A DNA stretch of 64,000 bases from Liquorilactobacillus ghanensis DSM 18630 (GTDB taxonomy: Bacteria; Bacillota; Bacilli; Lactobacillales; Lactobacillaceae): contig NZ_AZGB01000003.1 in the NCBI RefSeq assembly GCF_001435235.1, forward strand, positions 83,236-147,235, written 5' to 3'. Position 1 is the stretch's first letter; each line of letters opens with the position of its first letter. A program made the position numbers and the translations under genes. The notes under the pieces were generated by a model. It searched no databases. It was not told the origin of the DNA and saw only the letters and a list, made by a program, of their open reading frames with translations. Positions 8,782 to 17,128 of this stretch are shown piece by piece.

Positions 8782-9969
8782 ATGATAAACGATAAATTTA
8801 ATACTAAAATCGAACAAATTGCGATTTCGGATATTCGACAGTTTGATACCGAAGTCAGTGCCATTCCGGGAATTATTAAACTGACTTTAGGTGAACCGGA
8901 TTTTAATACGCCTGATCATATCAAACAAGCTGCAATTAAAGCAATTGAAGCTAATAAGTCGCATTATACACCGAATGCTGGACTGCCGGCTTTACGCAAA
9001 GCGGCTGCTGATTACTATAATAAAAAATTTAATTTGCATTATCAGCCGGAACAGGTAGTCACAACAATTGGGGCGACTGAAGGAATTGCTGCTAGTTTGC
9101 AGACAATTATTAATCCAGATGATACGGTAATCGTTCCAACGCCGATTTTCCCAATTTATATTCCTGATACTAAAATCAACGAAGGTAATGTTATCTTAGT
9201 GGACACCAGCAAGGATAATTTTGTTTTGACTGCCGACCGCTTGCGGCAGGTTATCGAAGAACATCCGTTAGCTAGAATCAAAGCCTTGGTTTTAAATTAT
9301 CCCTGCAATCCAACGGGCGTAACTTATTCGCGGCAGCAATTAGAGGCTATTGCCCAAGTAGCGCGCGACTATGATTTTTGGATAATTAGCGATGAAATTT
9401 ATGCTGAATTGACTTATCAAAAAAAGCATATTTCAATGGGTGAGGTTTTACCGGAAAAAACAATTTTGTTAACCGGATTATCTAAGTCGCATGCCATGAC
9501 TGGTTGGCGAATCGGTTATATTTTAGGACCGCAGGATTTTATAGAGCAAGTTGTTAAATCACATCAATATATGGTTACTTCCCCAACAACGGTTTCTCAA
9601 TATGCGGCTTTAGAAGCAATGACGAATGGTCAAAGAGATAGCTTGGCAATGAAAAAAGAATATGATAAGCGACGAGCTTTTCTGGTTAAGGAATTGGCAG
9701 AAGCCGGTTTTAAAACGGCAAGTGCCGATGGAGCTTTCTATCTGTTTGCTAAAATTCCAGCTGGCTGTGTTCAAGATTCATGGACTTTTGTCCGTTCCTT
9801 GGCTCAGCAAGCCAAAGTCGCTTTAATTCCAGGAGTTTCTTTTGGCCCTGGCGGTGAAGGTTATGTTAGGATTAGTTATGCTGCCAGTATGAAACAATTG
9901 CAACAAGCAGCTGCGGCAATCAAACAGTATGTTGCCCAGCATTCGGCTTTGAGCAAGGGGCAAAAGTAA
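8782..9969 (+). CDS. Class I/II aminotransferase (PatA/AraT-like)
   Basis: This is a cytosolic pyridoxal-phosphate enzyme of fold type I transferring amino groups between an amino acid and a 2-oxo acid. Visible landmarks are NPTG at 176-179, SDEIY at 203-207, the Schiff-base lysine K235 in LSKSHAMTGWR, and GWRIGY at 241-246. The length of 395 residues is normal. Related lactic acid bacterial enzymes act on aromatic amino acids or N-acetyl-diaminopimelate, and the sequence alone does not separate these. AAGGAG precedes the ATG. The next gene, murI, follows by about 25 bases, so a link to cell-wall precursors is possible. Confidence 0.88.
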   Translation: MINDKFNTKIEQIAISDIRQFDTEVSAIPGIIKLTLGEPDFNTPDHIKQAAIKAIEANKSHYTPNAGLPALRKAAADYYNKKFNLHYQPEQVVTTIGATEGIAASLQTIINPDDTVIVPTPIFPIYIPDTKINEGNVILVDTSKDNFVLTADRLRQVIEEHPLARIKALVLNYPCNPTGVTYSRQQLEAIAQVARDYDFWIISDEIYAELTYQKKHISMGEVLPEKTILLTGLSKSHAMTGWRIGYILGPQDFIEQVVKSHQYMVTSPTTVSQYAALEAMTNGQRDSLAMKKEYDKRRAFLVKELAEAGFKTASADGAFYLFAKIPAGCVQDSWTFVRSLAQQAKVALIPGVSFGPGGEGYVRISYAASMKQLQQAAAAIKQYVAQHSALSKGQK

Positions 9970-9993
9970 TACTAAGTGAAAGAAGTTGAAAAA

Positions 9994-10776
9994 ATGGCTA
10001 CAGCTGAAACAACGCGGCCAATCGGAGTATTTGATTCCGGAGTTGGCGGAATCAGTGTCTTAAAAGAATTGTATCGTCTATTGCCGCATGAGGATTATAT
10101 TTTTTATGGTGATTCTGCGAATGCTCCTTATGGAACACGAACAACAGCAGATGTGCGTAATTTAAGTTTTGCGGTTGTTGAAAAATTAATGAAACAAAAC
10201 ATAAAAGCTTTGGTTATTGCTTGTAATACTGCTACGAGTGCAGCAGTTAATCAAATTCGTGAGCGCTATCCCAATCTACCAGTTGTTGGTCTTGAACCAG
10301 CAGTTAAGCCAGCAATCGAGCGTTATCCGCAGCAACGAATTGCGGTCATGGCAACAGAATTGACCTTACGTGAGGAAAAATTTCAAAAACAGCTTAATCG
10401 TTATCAAGGAGCAGCTAAATTAATATCGGTGCCAGCTCCTGATTTAGTTGAATTTGTTGAACGCGGAGAATTGGATTCAGTAGCTTTGAATGCATATTTA
10501 ACTAGATTATTGGCACCGCTCAAACCAGTTAGTGCAGTCGTTTTGGGTTGCACCCATTTTCCATTTGCGCGGCCGGTTATTCGCAAAATCGTCGGTTCAA
10601 AACCTTGGATTATTGATGGTGGTCCGGGGGCTGCTCGCGAATTGCAGCGACTATTGGAAACCGCCGCTTTACTGAATTCGCAAAATACTGCCGGTCAGGT
10701 AAAATTCTATAATAGCGATCCTGATCCGATTAAAATTGAGTTAAGTCAAAAACTGTTTGAAGCAGTAATTGATTAG
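9994..10776 (+). CDS. murI: Glutamate racemase
   Basis: This enzyme makes D-glutamate for peptidoglycan in the cytosol by two-base catalysis. The catalytic cysteines are C77 in ACNTA and C186 in GCTHFPF. The N-terminal IGVFDSGVGG and GDSANAPYG motifs are intact. At 260 residues the length fits. I chose the ATG at 9994, which has a weak GAAAGAAG upstream. A GTG at 9976 in the same frame would add six residues. The short gap from the aminotransferase gene suggests co-transcription. Confidence 0.95.
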   Translation: MATAETTRPIGVFDSGVGGISVLKELYRLLPHEDYIFYGDSANAPYGTRTTADVRNLSFAVVEKLMKQNIKALVIACNTATSAAVNQIRERYPNLPVVGLEPAVKPAIERYPQQRIAVMATELTLREEKFQKQLNRYQGAAKLISVPAPDLVEFVERGELDSVALNAYLTRLLAPLKPVSAVVLGCTHFPFARPVIRKIVGSKPWIIDGGPGAARELQRLLETAALLNSQNTAGQVKFYNSDPDPIKIELSQKLFEAVID

Positions 10777-10890
10777 CAGTGATCAGTGATTTAGAAAAAA
10801 TTGGTTACCTAGTGAAAAGGACCAAGTAGCTATGAACAATTGAGTTAAAAAGCTAAGCAATTTACAAACTGTTTATTTACGATTATTGAG

Positions 10891-10929
10891 AGGGACTGCA
10901 CAAAATATTTTTTGTTACAGCCCCTTTTG
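10891..10929 (+). terminator. Terminator after murI
   Basis: AGGGACTG (10891-10898) pairs with CAGCCCCT (10918-10925) with one mismatch, and an inner ACAAAA/TTTTGT stem extends it. A short T run follows. Confidence 0.65.
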
Positions 10930-10956
10930 CATACAAATAAAAAAGGAATTGAAGCC

Positions 10957-11700
10957 ATGCAAACACCAAAAAGAGATGTAAAACTACCTGAGTGGTATTT
11001 AAGACGCCAAAATCCAGTATATGGCTGGTTTAGAAGGCATTTTAGCGGTAATTGGGTCACTAATTATCTAATTGGAATTTCGATTGTCGTTTATTTGATT
11101 GAGTTTTTTTTGAGCGGCAGCTTTAACATTAGCGGTCGCGTTTTAGAAATTATGGGAGGCCGTTGGAATCCTGATTTAATGGCTGGTGAATGGTGGCGTT
11201 TATTTACGCCGATTTTCTTGCATGTTACGGTCTATCATATTGCTTTTAATATGGCAGCATTGTATTATGCCGGTTCACTGGTCGAAGAAATTTACGGTCA
11301 TTTTAAATTTTTGCTGATTTATCTGTTTACCGGATTTACCGGTAATTTATTAAGTGCACTGTTTAAACCAAATGTTATATCAGCAGGAGCATCCACTTCA
11401 TTGTTTGGTTTGTTTGCAGTATTAGCACTGATGCAAGTTGTCCGCGGTTTTCGTCATCAATTTGCAGAAATCAGCCGCACTGCGACCACGTTGATTGTTG
11501 CCAATTTAATTTTTAACTTGTTTACACCGGGAGTGGATATTGCGGGGCACATCGGTGGGCTGATTGGCGGGGCAATTTCAGTTTTGCTATGGACCCCAGC
11601 TGATGTGCGTAAGCATTATCTGCATAATATATTAGGAACCGCAGTTGCTTTGGTGGTGATCGTGGGAACTTGTCTATGGTTTACCGGCGGCCTTTACTAA
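10957..11700 (+). CDS. Rhomboid-family intramembrane serine protease
   Basis: This is a multi-pass membrane protease that cleaves substrates inside the bilayer. The catalytic dyad is S146 in GASTSLFG and H198 in AGHIGG. The family motifs WRLFTPIFLH (about 80-89) and HxxFN (94-98) are present. The start is ATG 10957, preceded by AAAGGA. An earlier in-frame start at 10912 overlaps the upstream terminator. At 247 residues it is similar in size to other lactic acid bacterial rhomboids (GluP type) but lacks a TPR tail. Substrates are unknown. A bidirectional terminator separates it from the convergent permease. Confidence 0.93.
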   Translation: MQTPKRDVKLPEWYLRRQNPVYGWFRRHFSGNWVTNYLIGISIVVYLIEFFLSGSFNISGRVLEIMGGRWNPDLMAGEWWRLFTPIFLHVTVYHIAFNMAALYYAGSLVEEIYGHFKFLLIYLFTGFTGNLLSALFKPNVISAGASTSLFGLFAVLALMQVVRGFRHQFAEISRTATTLIVANLIFNLFTPGVDIAGHIGGLIGGAISVLLWTPADVRKHYLHNILGTAVALVVIVGTCLWFTGGLY

Positions 11701-11791
11701 GGGTTGATTTTCTTAGTGGCAGTACTGTTAAATGGGGTTAATTTATTTTATTTATTGAAAAAATCATATCAAGTTGAAAAAACTACCAAAT

Positions 11792-11847
11792 AAAAAAATC
11801 GTTTGCATTCGCTGACCAGCTGATCAGTCAACGCAAACGATTTTTTG
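11792..11847. terminator. Bidirectional terminator
   Basis: A long stem (AAAAAATCGTTTGC pairing with GCAAACGATTTTTT) has A and T runs on both sides, so it serves both the rhomboid gene and the convergent permease gene. Confidence 0.9.
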
Positions 11848-11853
11848 TTGGAA

Positions 11854-13305
11854 TTAATTTTCTTCAGAAATTTGTTGCCGATTTTCTAAACGTGCCAGCA
11901 ATGGCATGATCAAACCAACTCCAAATAAAACGAAGACGGAGAAGAGATTCATCAATAGCTGGTGATCATAGGCAGCTGTTCCAAATTTTACATCTTGTGG
12001 GATGAAACTCATTAGCGCACAAACAAAGGAAAAGATGAAACACCAAGTGCCGACTGCAATTGCAGCGGCTTTGTTTTTGATAAAAACAAATGACGAATGG
12101 AAACGTTCGGATTGCCAGCGAACGGCAATAAAGGCTACAAAAATCCAGCAGTTTTTGAAAGGAAAGACGATTCCATTCAAATTCAGCAGCCAATTAAAAA
12201 TAGCGTTAATATTTGGCAAAGTTCCGCTCATTAACAATAAGAATAGGCACAAGCCGCTAGTCAGAACGTAACTATGCAACGGCCGACCATTTTTATTGCG
12301 TTTGCTTAACCAGTGCGGCATAAAACTGGCCGCGGTATCACCGGCTATCACCCAACTGGCGGCATCTAATAAGACTGCCAACTGAGCCATCATATAAATA
12401 GCTTGGACGACAGTAAAGATGTATAACAACACATTCCCCATCCCTAAACGCTGTCCCAGCAATTGGAAAGCATAATAAGATCCATTCATTTTCAAATCAT
12501 GCGGTAAATGATTGGCATTGAAGAAGATAGCCAGTGAAAAAGTCCCAAAAACGGTTAAAAAGGCAGTCATGAACGCTACCAGCCACATAGCTTTGGGAAA
12601 GTCCCGGTTCGGATTGCGCATCTTGATTAGATAAGGAGCAACCAACTCTGCACCGCAAACCGCAAACATTAATAAACCGGTTGTTGAAAAATATTGCAGA
12701 CTGAAATGTGGGATAAACGAGCTTAGATTGAAAGGATGAGTGGCGATCTGTCCACCATGAGCCAATGAATAACCGGTCATAATTACAAATAAGACGGTCA
12801 TTAAAAACATTGCGCCACCGCCGATAGTTGCCATAACCTCCATTGAACGTTTGAAGAAGTTCTGCAATAAAATAAAAATCAGAATAATAACAAAAGTTAA
12901 TAACCCGAAAGTAAAATTCGACATGCGCTGACCTAATGAATTATCGCCTAAAACCAACCAACTGAAAGAAACAATTACCGAGTTGGCGACATCAACAATA
13001 TAAGGTAGACTGGCTGCCCAGTACATCCAAGCAGTCCAATAGCCTAAAGTATCATTAGTACTGTGACGTACCCACGATGAAAGGCCGCCGTCTTCTTGAC
13101 CGGTAAAAGTTGCTCCTAGTTGACTGACCGACATTTCATAGGGAATTACGAAGGCAAAAACCATAAAGACCCAAGTGAAAACAACTGAGAGTCCCTGGTT
13201 TTGCAAGGGATAGAGAATATCATCAAAGCCGATTATGGTCACAAAATCTAAAAAGGCGATGACCGGCCAGCTGATAAAATGTTTTTTTGTAAGTGAATTT
13301 TCCAT
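11854..13305 (-). CDS. APC-superfamily amino acid permease
   Basis: This is an integral membrane transporter of 483 residues with about 12 hydrophobic segments, resembling the GadC/YjeM branch of the amino acid-polyamine-organocation superfamily. The first helix carries an FDD triplet after a glycine, and the region near residues 75-85 (GGLSSWVRHS) is the conserved cytoplasmic loop after helix 2. Exchange of glutamate or another amino acid is plausible but not demonstrable. TAGGAGG on the minus strand precedes the ATG. No decarboxylase lies next to it, which argues against a complete acid-resistance pair here. Confidence 0.85.
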   Translation of the reverse strand: MENSLTKKHFISWPVIAFLDFVTIIGFDDILYPLQNQGLSVVFTWVFMVFAFVIPYEMSVSQLGATFTGQEDGGLSSWVRHSTNDTLGYWTAWMYWAASLPYIVDVANSVIVSFSWLVLGDNSLGQRMSNFTFGLLTFVIILIFILLQNFFKRSMEVMATIGGGAMFLMTVLFVIMTGYSLAHGGQIATHPFNLSSFIPHFSLQYFSTTGLLMFAVCGAELVAPYLIKMRNPNRDFPKAMWLVAFMTAFLTVFGTFSLAIFFNANHLPHDLKMNGSYYAFQLLGQRLGMGNVLLYIFTVVQAIYMMAQLAVLLDAASWVIAGDTAASFMPHWLSKRNKNGRPLHSYVLTSGLCLFLLLMSGTLPNINAIFNWLLNLNGIVFPFKNCWIFVAFIAVRWQSERFHSSFVFIKNKAAAIAVGTWCFIFSFVCALMSFIPQDVKFGTAAYDHQLLMNLFSVFVLFGVGLIMPLLARLENRQQISEEN

Positions 13306-13473
13306 ATTTCCTCCTAAATAAATTAATCCGCTGCGCGACTGGCGGTTTTATTTGGGGGTTTGCAATGGAGCCAAACTATTTGCGACTGCATTTTTTCTCG
13401 CTTTCTATAAAAAAGGTCACTGCCCATTGTAAAAATAAAGTTTCGTAAATGCAAATTTTTATTTAATATCTGC

Positions 13474-13521
13474 TTGTCAGCTCCATTGTCTTAGTGTAGT
13501 ATATAGGTATCACAGTGATAC
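13474..13521 (+). promoter_or_regulatory. Promoter and operator of the GntR-led ABC operon
   Basis: TTGTCA (13474-13479), 17 bases and TAGTAT (13497-13502) form a promoter. Immediately downstream GTATCAC-A-GTGATAC (13507-13521) is a perfect 7-bp inverted repeat with one central base, just before the regulator gene. This is a typical place for an autoregulatory GntR operator. Confidence 0.65.
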
Positions 13522-13532
13522 AAGGATTGAAG

Positions 13533-13907
13533 GTGGAAATTACGAAGTTTAAAGCCAATTTGCCGATTTATCTGCAAGTTAGTGATCTGCTGGCTGAACG
13601 AATTATTCGGGGGAGTTATCCGGTCAACAGCAAGGTACCTTCAGTTAGGGAATTAGCTGAAGAATTGACGACTAATCCGCGAACAATTCAAAATGCTTTG
13701 AAAGAGTTGATCGATGCTCAAATATTAATTACGCGGCGGGGACAAGGCAACTTCGTAACAGCTGACCGTAGTAAAATTGTTGAGCTGAAACAACAGCGGG
13801 TTAAGCAAAAAACAGCTGAATATCTTGATAGCCTGCAGCCATTTTTAAGTTGGAATGAAATTATCACGGCAGTAGAAAAAGAAATTGCCAAAAGGAGGGA
13901 GCAATAA
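13533..13907 (+). CDS. GntR-family (YtrA subfamily) regulator
   Basis: This is a short repressor of 124 residues. A winged helix-turn-helix with the GntR signature (VPSVRELAEELTTNPRTIQ, about 35-53) is followed by a brief helical dimerisation tail instead of a large effector domain. That is the YtrA layout typical of ABC-transporter operons responding to cell-envelope stress. The GTG at 13533 follows AAGGA by 6 bases. Upstream in-frame starts at 13515 and 13527 fall in or next to the operator. The stop lies three bases before the ATPase gene, so they are co-transcribed. Confidence 0.88.
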   Translation: MEITKFKANLPIYLQVSDLLAERIIRGSYPVNSKVPSVRELAEELTTNPRTIQNALKELIDAQILITRRGQGNFVTADRSKIVELKQQRVKQKTAEYLDSLQPFLSWNEIITAVEKEIAKRREQ

Positions 13908-13909
13908 CG

Positions 13910-14611
13910 ATGTCAGCACAAGGGTTAGAATTACAGCATGTTGGTTATAAAAAAATGACAAAGGTTATTTTAAATGATATCAGCGTCAAAATTCCGTTGG
14001 GGCGGTTAGTTGTTTTATTAGGTGAAAATGGGGTTGGTAAAACAACTTTGATGCGAGTTATCAGTGATTTAAATAAGGGGTATCAGGGGAAAGTCTGTTT
14101 GAATGGGGTCAGCGATGAACGACGGAAAAGTTTAATTTCTTTTTCAGATAATCTAAGCAGTTTTCGTTCCAAAATATCATTGAATGACGTTATTGCTTTT
14201 TATCAGCAGGGCTATCCAGATTTTGATCTTCAACGGGTTAATGAATTACTGAACTTTATGCGGATTGATCCTTTACAACGATTGGGGAGTTTGTCTAAAG
14301 GTAACCGTGAAAAATTTGTAATTGCATTGACATTAGCTCGACGAACCAGATTGTATTTGCTGGATGAACCTTTGAGCGGGGTTGATATTTTCAGCCGTGA
14401 TAAGATTATTTCTAGTCTGGTTAAATGGATCGATAATGATTCGCTGTTGCTGATCTCGACCCATCATCTAAGCGAATTGGAACAAGTAATTGATGATGTA
14501 CTGATTTTAAAAGATCAGACAATGTTGGAATATCGGAATGTTGAAGATATTCGCCAGCAAGAGGGTTTAAGCGTTGAAGAATATTACCGACAGACTTATC
14601 TAGAACATTAA
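13910..14611 (+). CDS. ABC transporter ATP-binding protein (YtrB-like)
   Basis: This is a cytosolic ATPase of 233 residues. It has Walker A GENGVGKTT at 38-46, a degenerate signature LSKGN at 128-132 in place of LSGGQ, and Walker B with LLDEP at 150-154. The LSKGxR signature is usual for this family of two-component exporters. AAAGGAGGGAGC precedes the ATG. It presumably pairs with the membrane protein that follows. Together with the GntR gene and the MacA/MacB-like genes it resembles the B. subtilis ytr operon, which responds to cell-wall antibiotics. Confidence 0.92.
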   Translation: MSAQGLELQHVGYKKMTKVILNDISVKIPLGRLVVLLGENGVGKTTLMRVISDLNKGYQGKVCLNGVSDERRKSLISFSDNLSSFRSKISLNDVIAFYQQGYPDFDLQRVNELLNFMRIDPLQRLGSLSKGNREKFVIALTLARRTRLYLLDEPLSGVDIFSRDKIISSLVKWIDNDSLLLISTHHLSELEQVIDDVLILKDQTMLEYRNVEDIRQQEGLSVEEYYRQTYLEH

Positions 14612-14655
14612 CAAGGGGGCGAAAGAATTGCTGTCAAACAGAAAAAATATACGGT

Positions 14656-15372
14656 TTGTTATTTAAGGATGCTTTACAGGATTTTCGTTTATTGGGGGTA
14701 GCTGGTCTGGCGATCAGTTTGTTTTGGCCATTGGGGATGCTGCTCAAACTGGGGGTCAATCGTAGTTTTTGGACAAGTTTTGCCATTGGGGAAACTGTAA
14801 TTGCTTTTATCTTATTAGGCATCGGTTTTATCTGTTTATTTGCCAGCATCAATCAGGTTTGGTTGAGTAATCGATTTCGCTTGCTGCCGGCCAGTACTTC
14901 ACAGTTATATTTCAGCAATCTACTGATGAAAACAGCTGGCTTTTTACTGATTATCGGCTTGCTGGCACTGATTGATTTTGCCTTATCCGGCCTAATTTTA
15001 AGAAATTGGCTGATGACGCCGATCGAATTTCAGCGGGCAATCAGCAAAGCCACATTTTCAATGACGGATGTTATGAATGTCGTTGTAAGTTTTGTAGACG
15101 CGATGGTTTCGCTGATTGTTGAATTAACTTTCCTATTGATTTTGACAGAGACACTGGAAAACTTCGTTGCAGAAAAATATCAACGACTAGTCGGAGTAGT
15201 TAGTTTTATAGTTTTACTATTTTTATTTTCATTTGTTGATGAAAAAATCAGTAATTTAATTTCAAATGATATAGTTAGCGTTACTAGTGTCTTATTTGAT
15301 GCAGTAGTGGTAATTCTCTGCATTTGGGCAAGTATATATTTATTAAAAAATTGGGTGGAGAGCCGTAAGTAG
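14656..15372 (+). CDS. ABC transporter membrane subunit, start uncertain
   Basis: This is a hydrophobic protein of about 238 residues with six likely membrane segments, presumably the permease partner of the upstream ATPase. The only start in this frame is a TTG at 14656 with no ribosome site. A strong site (AAGGGGG, 14613-14619) instead serves a TTG at 14628, which opens a 12-codon frame stopping at TAA 14664-14666. Joining the two frames by skipping one T at 14664 would give a natural N-terminus (SNRKNIRFVI then KDALQDF). A frameshift, a sequencing error or recoding are possible. No family name is certain. Confidence 0.75.
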   Translation: MLFKDALQDFRLLGVAGLAISLFWPLGMLLKLGVNRSFWTSFAIGETVIAFILLGIGFICLFASINQVWLSNRFRLLPASTSQLYFSNLLMKTAGFLLIIGLLALIDFALSGLILRNWLMTPIEFQRAISKATFSMTDVMNVVVSFVDAMVSLIVELTFLLILTETLENFVAEKYQRLVGVVSFIVLLFLFSFVDEKISNLISNDIVSVTSVLFDAVVVILCIWASIYLLKNWVESRK

Positions 15373-15399
15373 TTTTAAGCATCTTGGGGGATGAAACGA

Positions 15400-16446
15400 T
15401 TGAGAAAGAATAAGAAAAAATTAGGAATTATCGCGGTAATTGTTGTTATTTTTATTGGATTGATTGTGGCAGGAGTTAAACTGCACCATCATCCAACGAC
15501 AAGTGCCAAAAAGATTTATCGAACAATTAAATTACAACAGCAAGAACCGCTGACCTTGATGGGGAAGGTTGCGGCTAGTAAAACACAAATTTTGCAGAAT
15601 CCAGTTGGTAAGGTGCAGCAAGTCGAGGTGCAAAATGGACAGACGGTTACGCAAGGGCAGGAGCTTCTAACGACTTACAGTGATTCGGCTCACCAAGCAG
15701 TTACCAGCCAACAGCAAGAAATCAATAAACTGCAGCGGAATTTGAATTCGGCTAATAGCCAAGTCAAGCAGCTGCAGCAGCAATTGGCAGCAACTGATAC
15801 AAGTGATGACGGCTATAATGATTTAAAGCAGCAGTTGACGCAGGCCCAAGATACTGTTTCGGATACGCAAGCTGAATTAACGAGTTCTAATCAGAAGCTG
15901 CAGCAGCTTAATAATAAAGTTAATGGTACTTTGAAGGCACCTTATAACGGTGTGATTGATCTCAGTTATACACCAACCGGGACACCGCAGATCAAATTAC
16001 AAGCAGCTGACTTGCAGGCTACCAGTCAAGTTTCCGAGTATAATTATGCCAAATTAAATCCGGGCACCAAAATTCAAATCACGGCTGTAGCAACTAAAGA
16101 AAAAACAACTACTGAAGTTGCTTATCTGTCAAAAACAGCAGCTGCTGACAGTACCAAAAATGAAGCCAAGTATCAATTCACAGCACCAGTTTCTGGTAAA
16201 TACATGGATGGGCAGACGATTAAGATTGCTGTTGCGCAAACTGGTATTCGGATTCCCACTTCAGCAATTTATCACGGCAAGGTTTTTGTTACTAACCAAC
16301 ATAAAGTCAGTCAAGTTATCAGTGTCAGCGGCTTGCGCCAAGATGGCTATTTAACTACTGATAATAATGATTTGAAGGGACAGACGATCATTACGAATCC
16401 CGATGCGCATTTGAAACAGGGAAGTAAGGTAGCTGCCGATGATTAA
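15400..16446 (+). CDS. Efflux adaptor (MacA/HlyD-like membrane-fusion protein)
   Basis: This is a membrane-anchored adaptor of about 348 residues. An N-terminal basic stretch and one transmembrane helix (about 9-28) are followed by a lipoyl-like half (VGKVQQVEVQNGQ), a Gln/Leu-rich coiled coil (about 100-170), the second lipoyl half (APYNGVI) and a beta-barrel. In Gram-positive bacteria such proteins (YknX type) sit outside the membrane and assist a MacB-like exporter. The TTG at 15400 has GGGGG 9 bases upstream. An ATG at 15391 abuts that site directly. The gene overlaps the next by 8 bases, so they are translationally coupled. Confidence 0.87.
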   Translation: MRKNKKKLGIIAVIVVIFIGLIVAGVKLHHHPTTSAKKIYRTIKLQQQEPLTLMGKVAASKTQILQNPVGKVQQVEVQNGQTVTQGQELLTTYSDSAHQAVTSQQQEINKLQRNLNSANSQVKQLQQQLAATDTSDDGYNDLKQQLTQAQDTVSDTQAELTSSNQKLQQLNNKVNGTLKAPYNGVIDLSYTPTGTPQIKLQAADLQATSQVSEYNYAKLNPGTKIQITAVATKEKTTTEVAYLSKTAAADSTKNEAKYQFTAPVSGKYMDGQTIKIAVAQTGIRIPTSAIYHGKVFVTNQHKVSQVISVSGLRQDGYLTTDNNDLKGQTIITNPDAHLKQGSKVAADD

Positions 16447-17128
16447 ACTCGAAAATATTAATAAATATTATCAGCAAGGCGGCAACCAATATCATATTTT
16501 GAAGGATATTAATTTAACGATTGGTCAAGGGGAGTTTGTTTCGATTATGGGGCAGTCAGGAGCTGGAAAATCCACCTTGATTAATATTATCGGTTTTTTG
16601 GATGATCAGTTTGAAGGCAGTTATTATTATTTGAATCAGCCGATTCATGATTATACACGACGTGATTTTTCCAAATTGCGTAATCAAAATGTTGGCTTCG
16701 TATTTCAAAATTTCAAACTAATTAAGAATTTAACGATCGCCGAAAATATTGCCTTGCCATTGCTATATGCCGGTCAAAAACGCAAATTGATCAAAAAACA
16801 AATTGTTCAAGCTTTGACAGCGGTCGGGTTGCCGGCTAGTGAGCATAAAAAACCGACCAATTTATCTGGTGGGCAGCAGCAGCGTGTTTCGATTGCCCGG
16901 GCAATTATTACCCAACCAAAATTTTTGATTGCTGATGAACCGACCGGAGCTTTAGATAGTCAAACCTCAAAAGAAATTATGGCACTTTTTAAACGCTTGA
17001 ATCAGCAAAATAATACGACAATTATTATGGTAACGCATGATCGCAAAGTAGCTGCTCAGGGGGAGCGGTTGATCCAGATTTTGGATGGCAAGATTATATC
17101 TGATGAAAAGATTGGGGTGAAGGCCTAA
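16439..17128 (+). CDS. ABC transporter ATP-binding protein (MacB/LolD-type, YknY/YtrE-like)
   Basis: This is a 229-residue ATPase with all motifs intact: Walker [10 protein letters not shown] at 38-46, LSGGQQQR at 142-149 and Walker [12 protein letters not shown] near 164-174. The DEPTGALD form is typical of the MacB/LolD family that powers mechanotransmission-type exporters. It overlaps the adaptor gene by 8 bases and the permease gene by one base. With those two it forms a tripartite extrusion unit within the GntR-controlled operon. The substrate is unknown; antimicrobial peptides or envelope lipids are plausible by family. Confidence 0.94.
   Translation: MIKLENINKYYQQGGNQYHILKDINLTIGQGEFVSIMGQSGAGKSTLINIIGFLDDQFEGSYYYLNQPIHDYTRRDFSKLRNQNVGFVFQNFKLIKNLTIAENIALPLLYAGQKRKLIKKQIVQALTAVGLPASEHKKPTNLSGGQQQRVSIARAIITQPKFLIADEPTGALDSQTSKEIMALFKRLNQQNNTTIIMVTHDRKVAAQGERLIQILDGKIISDEKIGVKA

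Noticed and set aside
10845..11060. Minus-strand frame over the rhomboid start and murI terminator
   Set aside because: It covers a terminator and the rhomboid gene start and has no ribosome site or family resemblance.
11966..12271. Frames on both strands inside the amino acid permease gene
   Set aside because: They lie wholly within an intact permease gene and look like out-of-frame translations.
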